A stretch of 36,454 nucleotides of DNA from Chara braunii (lineage: Eukaryota; Streptophyta; Charophyceae; Charales; Characeae). Positions 9,861 to 19,578 of the stretch are shown piece after piece (within the stretch, counting starts at the first letter, position 1; every line of letters begins with the position of its first letter). A program made the translations under genes and the position numbers. The DNA lies in NCBI GenBank assembly GCA_003427395.1, contig BFEA01000310.1:496895-533348 (forward strand), read 5' to 3'. The notes under the pieces are model-generated. The model was not told the origin of the DNA. It ran no database searches and saw only the letters and a list, made by a program, of their open reading frames with translations.

Positions 9861-10180
9861 GGGGGAGGGGAGATCAAGAAAATTTCAATTGGGCACGAAA
9901 TCATGAAAAACGCATGGGTGAGTGTGAAACTTTTAGGTAAGCGAAAAGCAAGAAACTTTTCAGGCGGGGTGAAAAATAGAGAAGTTTCAAGACATGTTTT
10001 TTAAGATATGAATAAAATATTTTACTAGATCTTTTCACCATGAATGTCAGTGACCTCCTCCCAAATTCATGATCCAAGCATGATTTTCATGACAAACAAA
10101 ACAACTCAATTTTTCCCACTTCACAATTTTCATCTATGAAATTTCAGGTACCTAATAACCACTTCAAATATTGTAAAACT
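9861..10180. other. AT-rich flank of the hairpin array
   Basis: This stretch retains isolated words of the array (CATGATTTTCATGA near 10078) but no full unit. No gene seen. Confidence 0.5.
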
Positions 10181-11200
10181 TATTAGAGCCATACGCGGGT
10201 CAATCATATGAATATGGTCCACCCGTTCAAGGTCCCCTCTGGCCGCCACCCAGTCCCCTTCAATAAGGGTATGTCCTCGTCGCAAAAAATTTTGTCAGAC
10301 CAGGGGGATTGTCTCAATGATCGTATTTGCATGTTGTTCGATATGATAACGATAACGAAGAGACTCTCCTAATTGATCCATTGTCTTCCAATTTTTTTGC
10401 TAGTTGTCCCACAGGTTCTTGAGTCGTAGTATTCCCCTTGTGACCCTACTATCCATGGTACGACGGTGCTGCTCCTCACACAACCCTCTAAGTCTGTGAG
10501 CCATCGGTTACCAAAGAGTGGTTGTCTACATATTTCTTCTCATCGGTTCGGGTGGGGCTTACCCGGAAGGGGTAGCTTGTGCCGGTTTTTTCATAGGGAT
10601 GGTCGGAAGATATCCGGTGATTGATTACACCTTTCCTCTCCCTGCTACGTGTTCCCTTGTCATCGTGGAATGACCTATAATCGGTGCTCTAACCACGTCC
10701 TTGGGTGAACATTCTGGGTGGTTGTCGAGGCCAGGCGGGCCATTTGTTCTAGTGTCGGGGCCACACAGGGGCAATCCAAACCAAACAATAGTTTCTTAAT
10801 CTCCTGTAGCTGCAATTCATCGGTCTGAAGTGTCGGGCCAATCAGCCCCAGCCCCCCCCCCCCCCTTCGGTTGTACGACCGATTCCCAAGCTACACGGTT
10901 GATTGCATTAGTTTTTTCGTAATCTCCTCGCCAGAGGAAGACCACGACTTTGGTTCTCAACACTTTCACTGCCACTTTACTTAGGGGCCAAAGTGCGTAC
11001 CCGTCGATTCCCTTATAATCCTGCATTCAGGCATCAAGGCTTCAAGCTTCGTAAACCAATTAGATTGTTCCTTAACACTTCTAACCGCAACACCTAATCT
11101 GCCTTCATCAATCAAGAAACCAAAATCATACATTGCCTTTTTGTCAACCCTGACAACCCTTTCTAGCTCTAAACTATGCTACCACTCCTACCCTATCCCT
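10180..11200 (-). pseudogene. LINE copy C: post-RT thumb/connection fragment
   Basis: Between 11026 and 10817 the minus strand reads a LINE thumb-type block: VLRTKVVVFLWRGDYEK, then INRVAWESVVQPKGGGG. This corresponds to the F-L-W-x-G ... V-A-W-x-x-V-x-x-P-K-x-x-G-G-L-G segment that follows the RT palm in plant LINEs. A +1 shift continues it as a GLGLIGP block, and a WKTMDQLGESL block appears near 10350. Many stops interrupt it. It represents the same ORF2 region as 12861-13058 of copy D, so it is a separate insertion. Flanking parts are too degraded to set exact ends. Confidence 0.68.
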
Positions 11201-11456
11201 AATACGCAGGCCTACACGATTTGAACACGACCTCCAAACGAACCCACCTCCTCTTAGTGACCTCCTGCAGTCCAAATTGAAACCAAGATACCCTGGTTCC
11301 TGCCTCAATATCTACCTCCCGGTAACCCTGAAGCCATCTAGTCACTATCAAACCTTTCTCCCGATGGACCCCAACCAGGCAATTGCCTATCGCCTACGTC
11401 TTCAAAAACCACCAGAGAGCCCACCTAGGAGCCTTATCACATTTCTCTCTTCTACG

Positions 11457-14080
11457 TCAATTGGACCAGATTGCTCTCCTCGTACCCCTTCTGATTGCCG
11501 CTTTAATCTCAGCATCTGCATATAGGCGGCCTTCTAACCGGGAGCGGTTCCTGTCTGCCCGGATGACTGAACAAATCACAACCCTGACCACATGGTCGAT
11601 ATACTACCAACCTCGTTAACCTGTTTTCTCCGTCCCCATGAAATCTAGTAGGACCCAACTCTCATTCCACTCCACATCCTCTTCCCCCATTTGTAATCAA
11701 TGGTCTACCCACCAATTCCATATACGCTTCAATGTCTGGCAGTCCCACCAGAGGTGCTTCATTAATTCAAAGGGCCAGATACAATGAGAGCATCCCAGTG
11801 AGATTTTCATCCCTCGGCCAGTCAGTCAAACGGCCGAGGGAGTGACTAGCATAGAGAGCATGCACATGATGCTAGCTTGTTTCTCATCTGGCATTTCTGC
11901 CAATACGCCCCAATGCTTCACAAAATCCGGAGAAGATCTTGGAGATCCGTCAGTAAGACCGCACTCCACCTAGTAATAGTTACGCTAGCGGGAATTTTTA
12001 CCCCTATATCAGTCATTCTGTAAGATTCATGGACTGAATAGGAGACCAAATCCAAGCCTTGAGGGGAGGCTAGAGTGGCCTTACCCTTGCTCCAACGCCA
12101 CACTCTGGGTTCTATGGGGAGGGTGCTTGGAGGGGTTTTCCACATCCACATTGCAGATTTGAAAACTCCTCTCTTGTCGTGGTACTCGATAGCCCTTATC
12201 TGCGGGGGTTTCTGCCATTGCAAGATTACCCCGTGTCCTACCAGCTTAAGGTTACCTAAAGGATTCACTACGCGCCACTCCTAAACTTCTTTGAAACCTT
12301 TGCCAGTCACGCCTTGCAGTGTCCATACAGTCTCTTGGTTGGAGTCCTGTCCTCGGGCATACGAACCTTACCAGGTACCAGGAGGGTCTAGGCCTTCTAG
12401 GCCGAGCAACGTCTGCCACTCATCTGGGATAGCTTGTAACAACGCTCTCCAATGTTCTTCCACTCTCCATAGGCCCTGAAGGGGGCTATGAACTTCCTGA
12501 AGTGGTTTCCACACCCCCAAGAGCTTTGACCACAGATAAACTACCCTTACCAATCCCCTCTTCATCCATAACCATCCAAACGCCGCTGCTTCTAGACCCA
12601 CAGAGAACTGTCTCCCTTCATTTTTCTGAATAAAGGCATTCTCGAACAGCGCCTGGGCCATGACTTCTTCTTTAGAGGTAGGTAGGGCTTTGTCATCCAA
12701 GGGTTGCCTAATTCAGACTCGTCACACCGCTTTTCAAAACTACGAATGCAGTTTCTTTCGCATAAAGGAGTTGATGAAGAAACAAATTCAAACGTCCTCT
12801 CCTGTGCTTAACTGACACTGCCCTTTAGGATTCGTTCAGCCAACAATATCAAATCTTCCTTCACTTGGGCCCGATTTTTCCGTTAGGGTAACCTTCGTTA
12901 GCCATTTCCTCAGTCGAAACGGGTTTTTCGACTGAGGATCGATCAGGCCCAAACCTCCCTGCTCCCTCCGAAAGGTAATTAACTTCCATGTCACTTAATT
13001 CAAAAAAACTTCCTTTCCTGTTGCATGCGGCCTCCAGAGGAATTTCGCCGCTAGTCACCTAATCTCGGAAAAGGTGCACGCAACTGTCTCTCTCACCGAC
13101 CCCACGGACCAAATTAGGGAAAACAAAGCTACGTTGATAACCATAGAGCGACCAAGTAGAGAAAGATGTTAGGTTGTCCCTATTAACAGGAGTTTTGATG
13201 CCACCCTTTGCTGCAGGATCATTCCCTGGACCATCCCCATCACCGAGGTGCTGACGTTCTCCTAACATCGGGGCCACTCGTTGCATGCCCCATTCCACCT
13301 TTAAGGTGAAATCCGGTGGGAAGAGGTAGATAGACTTGTTCCAGTTTACCAATGTTTCTGACAACTGTGAATACTCTATCAACACTTTCTTCACCTCCCC
13401 CTGCAACTCCAAAGAGTTCTCTGGCACTAGGAACAGATCATCTGCTAAGGCTTTAACCCTACATTCTTGGTTGGAGGAAAGTTCAAAATCACGAATACGG
13501 GGGTGTTTCCGAATCCGATTCAAAGCAATCTCCAACTGCAACACAAAGAGAAGAGGGGCTAAGGGGCAACCTTGCCTGAGTGACCGTGTCAGTTGGAAGG
13601 AGTTTGACAAGTGTCTGTTGACTTGGACTGCAAACCTCGCTATATATAGTGCAACCACCCATCTGCAAAATCCCTGCCCAAAGCCCATCTTCCTTAAGGT
13701 GGTCATCACAAATGGCCAGCCTACCCTATCGTACGCCTTTTCCATGTCCAAGAGGAGGATGACCATATCCAAGCTTTCTTCTTTGATGACCTCAAGGCTT
13801 TGAGAGTCTATTGTCGTAAGGATGTTTACAAAAATAAATCTATCCTGCATGAAGGCCCGTTGATCTCGCTCTGCCAACCTGGGTAACATTTTCCCCAATC
13901 GCAGCGCCAACGTCTTTGTCAACAACTTATAGTTAACATTCAACACGGAAATAGGTTGGTAATTCCTTACGCATGCCTTGTCCCCCTTCTTAAACATCAC
14001 TGAGATCACACAAAAAATCATCAAAGTTTTTCCTCTTCCAACACTCGTTATAAACCTCCACCAATGTCGGGCCCAAAAGT
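11457..14080 (-). pseudogene. LINE copy D: reverse transcriptase plus connection and zf-RVT region, most complete copy
   Basis: The RT frame (14024-13059) contains finger block NYQPISVLNVNYKLL, motif A LLLDMEKAYDRVGW (residues 90-103), motif B RQGCPLAPLLF (150-160) and motif C ALADDLFLV (192-200). The usual [YF]ADD box is LADD. Continuing leftward in shifted frames are a GLIDPQSKNPFRLRKWL thumb block (about 12940), a connection block (ALFENAFI ... IPDEWQTLLG, 12700-12368) and a W-R-W-S-K block (12268-11918). Then come a degenerate zinc finger (KHLWWDC, about 11750) and a C-terminal DRNRSRLEGRLYADAEIK block ending at TGA 11457-11459. At least four frameshifts or stops break it. Upstream the frame is lost near 14040 and no endonuclease domain was found, so it is 5'-truncated. 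It is catalytically dead as it stands. Confidence 0.88.
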
Positions 14081-14135
14081 CATCAGACCTCCCAACTTTT
14101 CCCCTTCCAGCACTTTGTTATAAACCTATATACTT
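14018..14135. repeat. Local direct duplication of about 75 bp at the 5' edge of LINE copy D
   Basis: AAGTTTTTCCTCTTCCA followed by ACACTCGTTATAAACCT (14025-14058) recurs as AACTTTTCCCCTTCCAGCACTTTGTTATAAACCT near 14095-14128. Both copies encode the YNEC/YNKV segment ahead of the RT, so the duplication arose within LINE sequence. Confidence 0.7.
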
Positions 14136-14453
14136 TTCTTTTCCCTTCTTTTATTTTATTTTTTTGCGTTTTTTGTAATTTAGATCATTTCTCGATTCAT
14201 GCGTATCATCCGAGTCCTTGTGCAGGTTCCGTAGTAATCTACTTTGTATCCTTCCCAAAGAACATTCCGTCTTTTCTATTTTTCTCGGAACTACGTTATC
14301 AACGGTAACGTGGCGGATTTCACCGCTCAGCCCCCATACTGACACATACCAAAAAAAACACAGTGGAGCGTTTTCCACACAATCGCCAAGCCTGCTCAAT
14401 CCTTGTGGTGGGGCGACTTCCCTGACATTTCATCATCGAACTCGCCGGTCCTA
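14136..14453. other. No recognised gene
   Basis: About 300 bases of mixed sequence with a T-rich start (14130-14175). Short frames only. Confidence 0.5.
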
Positions 14454-14620
14454 GCTTAGTTCGTAAGGCACAGAAGTTGCATTCAAGACATCGTGGGTTC
14501 AATGCCCACTGGCCTAACGTACGTGTCTGGACAAGCTTGGTGTTCTACCAGCCAGAGATAACCCGTTGGCCCTCCAAACCAGCATTGGTCGGACCTTGAC
14601 CAATATTCTGAACTTAGCCT
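14454..14620 (+). mobile_element. tRNA-related SINE copy (family S1, head)
   Basis: An A-box-like CTTAGTTCGTAAGGC is at 14454-14468 and a B-box-like GGTTCAATGCC at 14496-14506. Between them are AGAAGTTGCATTCAAGACAT and GTGGG, matching the copy at 3237-3290 almost word for word. Downstream CTTGG and GAGATA blocks also correspond. Unlike the copy at 3232, it does not run into the CTGCTGATGTTC tail but into a hairpin satellite. Confidence 0.62.
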
Positions 14621-14622
14621 TG

Positions 14623-15060
14623 TATAAATTTTGGAATAGCACTTTTCTAGAGGGAGTGCTGCCAAAATTTCTACAAAATTAAGCAGTTAGTTAAATTCAG
14701 TCTAAAGCTGAGCTCTAGCTATTGTTCGAGTTCATATCTGACCGAGTATAAATTTGGGAAGTCTCCCTTTCTAAAGGAAGTGCTGCCCAAATTTATACTA
14801 GTTCAGAAAGTTAGACAGAATTTGACTTTCGATAATTAGAGATTAATTCTGCTTTCATATCTGACTTAGTATAAATCTAGGAAATCTCCCTTTCTAAAGG
14901 AAGTGCTGCCCAAATTTCCACTAATTCAAAGAGTAAGATAGAATTTGACTTTCCAGGAGTTAGAGATTATTTCTGCATCATATCTGGGCTTATATAAAAT
15001 ATGAAAAGACACTTTTTCTACGGGAAGCGCTGCCAAAATTTTCTTAGTTTAGAGGAGATA
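14623..15060. repeat. 123-bp tandem repeat, four units, each with an inverted repeat
   Basis: Unit markers TATAAAT/TATAAAA fall at 14623, 14747, 14870 and 14993 (spacing 124, 123, 123). Each unit carries an arm like TATAAATTTGGG, a central CCTTTCTAAAGG palindrome, AGTGCTGCC and the opposing arm CCCAAATTTATA. So each can fold as a stem with a smaller inner stem. A TTAGAGATTA..TTCTGC..CATATCTG linker joins units. Units 2 and 3 are the most alike. Confidence 0.93.
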
Positions 15061-16000
15061 GATTATATTTTGACAGGTGACTCAGGTGATCCACCCAGAA
15101 TAGGGGAGATTTTGCAGTTGGTCTACCTTTGGCTTAGGCACTGACTCAAAAGTAGACTTAGGTTTAGCTTATAAGGAAGTTTTGAGTGAGGATGTATCAT
15201 GGAGTTGTATTCTCCATACACTTATGATCTTAGCTTGGGGATTGGTCTGCCGTGTGTTACAGGTCCTTTTGATCATTTGATCAAAGTTCAGGGCTAGATC
15301 CAGCTTGATCCCTTGAGGATCACTTACTGTTATCACTGATAACAGGTCGGTTGCCGATTCGTCGGTCTACGACTCAATTTCAACTCTCCCTCTACACTCA
15401 ACCTAAAAGGTTTTAGCCCTGGTGATTTCGTTGTTTTATTAAAGTTTCACCCGAACTTTTATTGAATGGCCATTTGACAAAGATGCTGAGTATTTAATTA
15501 AGGTTGGTTGGACAGGAGGTCTTGGGGCTTGCATGGCTAAAGTAAGGAGTATGAATGTCGAAGGTGGTTGGGGTTGAATCCGTGTAGTGTGTTGGCTGTT
15601 GATTTCGTTTGTTGATGTGATGGCAGGTATGTGTTGTGAATCAGATTCTGCATTTGGTTGCCTGCAATTACACATATACGTATTATCGTGAGAGACCCCA
15701 GTGAGACCATGAAAAATGATCGTCACATATTTAACTCTTATATCTGTATGCATGGGTATACTTGGGATGAATGTTTGCATGGGTTGAAGAGCCCTCACAT
15801 TGGAGCCCACTCAGGAGCTGAGACTGAGGGACTTAGGGGAGGTCTCTCCTTTTATTCTTGTCTCTTGCTTTCTGATGATTTTCTTAGTCGGACGTTTGGT
15901 CCTGGGCCGGGATTCGAGGTCCTTGTCCAGGACATCCCAAGCCCTAGGCTCTGCAGGGGAGGGGTTTTCCCTCGCGAAGAGCCTATTTGATTTGCCTACC
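15061..16000. other. No recognised gene; short perfect palindromes near 15269-15345
   Basis: No frame resembles a known protein. Several short hairpins cluster here: TTGATCA/TGATCAA at 15269-15284, ATCC/GGAT at 15308-15320 and the 8-bp-arm CTGTTATC/GATAACAG at 15327-15345. Confidence 0.5.
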
Positions 16001-16150
16001 GTGACACTCAGGTCGAGAGCCTGAGGTGCCTCGGCGGCTGCACGACTATTCCTTCAGCCGTGCAATGTCGTGAAAGGTTAGGCCCTCACGACGCTTCACG
16101 TCTGACACTTGAGTGTCATAAGCGGTACTCGAATCCACGAGGGACCGCTT
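16001..16150. other. Densely structured block with nested inverted repeats
   Basis: TGACACTCA at 16002-16010 pairs with TGAGTGTCA at 16110-16118, and the latter also forms a small hairpin with TGACACT at 16103-16109. Next to it, AAGCGGT (16120-16126) pairs with ACCGCTT (16144-16150) around an inner CTCG/CGAG stem. CACGAC and GTCGTG pair inside the outer arms. This could be a structured RNA or a transposon terminus. I cannot assign it. Confidence 0.55.
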
Positions 16151-16842
16151 GATTATGGGCACTACATAGTACGTCATCGTTGCGATTGATTGTGTAAGCC
16201 TGCATTGCAAGTCGATATTAGTATGCCCTGCATCCGCGCGGTTTTATCTCAAGTTCAACGTGCGACGCCTATCCGATTTCCGCACTCAAAAGTTATGGGT
16301 CGGCTACCGAGGGGCTAGGAGCGTTGTCGCGTTGTTGGTATTGTGTCGTTTCGTATATATGTTGTTTTGTGTGTATGAGTGTTCGTAAATTGGAGTGCGC
16401 GTGGTGTATGGGATGCGTCCTAGTCGACCGACGATGAGTCGCGCTTGGGACCTCAGCCCCCCCAAGATGTCGATTCGCATGCGGGTCCGATAGAGGCGTA
16501 TTACCGCGTGTACCCCCTATGCTACAGCGAACGAGAAACGCCCTTGGCTGGTCCACCTCTGCGATTGCAACTGATTAGCTTTCGTACTGTGGACTGGTAG
16601 CTCGGCGGGGATACGCCCATCGAAGGGAGGTGACAGCTCCCGTAAGGTGTAGGTAAATCGTGCCTCGCGTAGGCCCTATCCTGTCGTAGGGGCTCGCGAG
16701 AGGTATGGCTGGCACACCCGGTCGGAGCGGCTTGTGGAAGCTCCATGTATATTGCGACGAAGAGTTCTAAAAACCAACTCCTACGTGACGCCGCCGGGAG
16801 GGTCCCACGCTGCCCCAGTGCGGTGCCGGACCGATGTGCCCG
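16151..16842. other. No recognised gene; outer flank of the left LTR
   Basis: Higher-GC sequence with short frames only. It has no visible similarity to 28586-29177, the part of the right LTR that should be present here, so the left LTR ends abruptly at 16843. Confidence 0.5.
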
Positions 16843-18996
16843 ACAACGATTTTCGGGAAGGAAGTAATATCGTCCGCCGATCCGTGCGACAGCTTCTCGT
16901 ACGTCCCGCTCACAAATACGTGTCCTTTCCTCGTTGTAAGGGAAGGGGCGCGTTGGCCTGGGAGACATGAGAGGCTGTCGCCCGATCGAGGTGCACCCGT
17001 CAGTCCACATGTCAATCAATCGAAATGAGTTTGCAAAAACCCCGAGACATCATCAAAAAGCACAATCGTAAAAACCAACTAATATTTTCCTTCCTTTCGA
17101 CACGAGAGAAACATTTTACAGAGCTCGTACAACCATGCAGTAATCGGGTCGGAGTTTCGATGGACCAACCCACAACTCAGGTTCAGCAGGCCAGATCGGC
17201 GTAAATCCGAGGCGCCTTGCTCTTTCGAGGTTGCCCCGCAGACAGGCTGCAGATGTCGTGCAGTATAAGACAGCTGGCATGCACAGTGCATTCAGAATCA
17301 ACAGATCTAAACACTCTCGCATTCTCGAACAAGATTTCGTCGAGCTCTGGGTCTAACCAAAACAAAATTCACATACAAGCATTTTCCTTTCTATGCATAC
17401 ATCCACTGTGGAAGGTGCGAAAATGACAATGGTGCATCAACTTCCCCCACAAATCAGAAACAAATCGGGGGATAGTACACAAGGATCCACCGTTCACAAG
17501 ACAAGATGATTGAGTTCCTTTGCATCCGGGGATTACCCATGAAACTAACGGAAGAGTTCCAGAAGAAGTTCCTCTCCGCAGGAAATCACAAGGATTCACT
17601 AATGTTCACAGGAGAGACAGACTCATAACACATCGTCATTCAGATCAGAGAGAGAAAGGGGAGAGATGAACGAGAAATGTCGAGACAGAAGATACTGGGA
17701 TCCGAAAAGAGAACGTTCGTCTTCGCAATCGTGAACTCACACCAAAGGAAAATAATCCGCATTAGTGAAGGCGTATTCGCCGTGAAATCCTAATATGGCC
17801 CTGGGCTAATCATCCACTCCACTCCAATTACTGATCCTCATACCTGCACCGGCGATCCCGTCCGTTGCATGGTAACTTCCGCCGCTGCGATCGTCACCCC
17901 CCTGACGCAAGCTCGACACGGCTCGCCCGGATTCCACAGTCCGTCGTGGCGATCAAGCGCGCAACCAGCCAGCCTCTCGTTAGCCCGTCAGGACTTTTCG
18001 ACTCGCACCAAACGCAACACCTAGCCACTGCTTCCCGGAAGCTGGCTTGGGAGTTGAAAACGTAAGAGAGATTTGCGGGCGAGCTTGCGAAATTTATAGT
18101 TGCGAGAAGGAAGACAGAAGGAAGAGAAGGCGGAGGGGAAATCGAGGTGCAGGAGGAGAAGATTCAGCGGGGGGCGCTAAAGGGAAGCCATGTTGATCCT
18201 TCAGAACCCAATGTTCAGCCAATCAGATTCGTCGCGCAATAGGAAGATCCTCTTACTCAACGAGTCTGATTGGTGAGCGGGGGTAATCGAAGGATCCACC
18301 AGGTTTCGTGAGCCAAGGTTGAAGAGCAAGAAGGAAAGGGGCACGAGAAGCAGCGCGAGACGTGTCCAAGATTCAGATGATCACGAAAAGAAAATAGGCG
18401 CGCAAAGAGCAGAGAGAGAGAAAACAGTTGCGATAGGAGAAGAAGAGGAGGGGGAAGGGAGAGAGAGGAGAGCACGGGGGAAGAATGACACGGGAAATAA
18501 GGAGGAGGGAGCTCGCGTGCACGGCGCCGACAACAAGAGAAAAAGGCACCAAACTAGTTACAGCTTACCTATGTCCTAAACCAATTCAAAAATTGAAATC
18601 ACCATATCCGCGCGTGAAAGTCGACGCGGGAAAAGAAAGTCATATGCCTATCCGTATTCTCACAAAATTCCTAGAGTTTTCTCCGACGTGACCGAGAATA
18701 TTCATGCACAAAAACAAGGATGCATTGGGTTCTGCTTATTCCGGAATTCCTAACTGTCGAGCCCAATTCCCAGTGCGCTTGCTAAGGCGTACGCAATTTG
18801 CCATGCATTTCCCGAATTACAAAAAGCGCAATTCCAAGAATCAATAGAACCTCCGAAAAATGGGGGCCCAAACATTGTCAAGACACCTGAAATCAAGGAA
18901 AGCGACGGGGTTTTTGTTTGGCCAGTATGATACAGAAGAAGGAATTGAGTCAAGGGGTACGAAAGATAGCACGGGTTCGGGAAGTGGTTCTTCACA
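16843..18996 (-). mobile_element. 3' LTR (partial) of the large Ty3/gypsy element
   Basis: The whole block recurs at 29178-31317 with only a few substitutions per hundred bases in the stretches compared and a few small indels (near 18285 and 18873). Read on the minus strand both begin TGTGA (left copy TGTGAAGAACC at 18996, right copy TGTGACGAACC at 31317). The left copy lacks the approximately 590 bases that separate the shared block from the primer site in the right copy. So its outer end is truncated or replaced. No polypurine tract is obvious just inside it. Confidence 0.82.
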
Positions 18997-19578
18997 TATG
19001 TGACGCGTAGGGGGTTCCAAAACTATGCGATCTCCTGATTGCATGAAACCTCGAACAAAGGAAGTGAGAGGAGACGAAGAAGCAGGAAGTGGAGAAACTT
19101 AGATCAGCACAATCTATGTCAGCAGATAAAACTGAGCCGGGGTATGGGTTGGCGACAACATTAGTGTCAAGATCTCCGTGATGCATGTCGGCTCGTGTTG
19201 TTTCGGATCCCATTCGTTGTAGTCCTGTCATATGCAACCCCCTGCCCTTTAATCTTCGGAGATTGTTTAGGTGGCACCGTCATGGTCTATCAGGTCTCTG
19301 TGTGCTCTGCACTCCCAATCCAACGTAATCCGTCGAATCAGAGCATGTGTTGACGTCATCGTCAATGGCGTGATCTTTGCGAAACTGCTGATTCGTGCTG
19401 CTCGGGGGACACGTGTCGATCTCTCCAATCGATCGCCAAGGAGAGCCTTCCATATGCCACTTACCATGAGAAAGAGTGTGGATATCATCCTGTGTGGCAA
19501 ACCTAATCACCTAATTCCCAGAACGGTCATTGACAAGAAGAGGGTGGGATGCACCGCCGTCGTGACACGTGGCGGGTA
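18997..19578. other. Gypsy 3' region between ORF3 and 3' LTR
   Basis: Only short frames are present. One on the minus strand (19510-19280) is open for 76 codons but resembles nothing known. A palindrome TCACATATGTGA sits exactly at the LTR edge (18992-19003). Confidence 0.45.

Noticed and set aside
16060-16170. A functional tRNA gene suggested by a TTCGAGT-like loop.
   Set aside because: No complete cloverleaf: acceptor and D arms are missing and the T-arm stem mispairs.
18319-18580. Charged plus-strand frame (Lys/Glu/Arg-rich) present in both LTRs.
   Set aside because: It lies in purine-rich LTR sequence, differs by frame-neutral and frame-changing indels around it, and has no domain.
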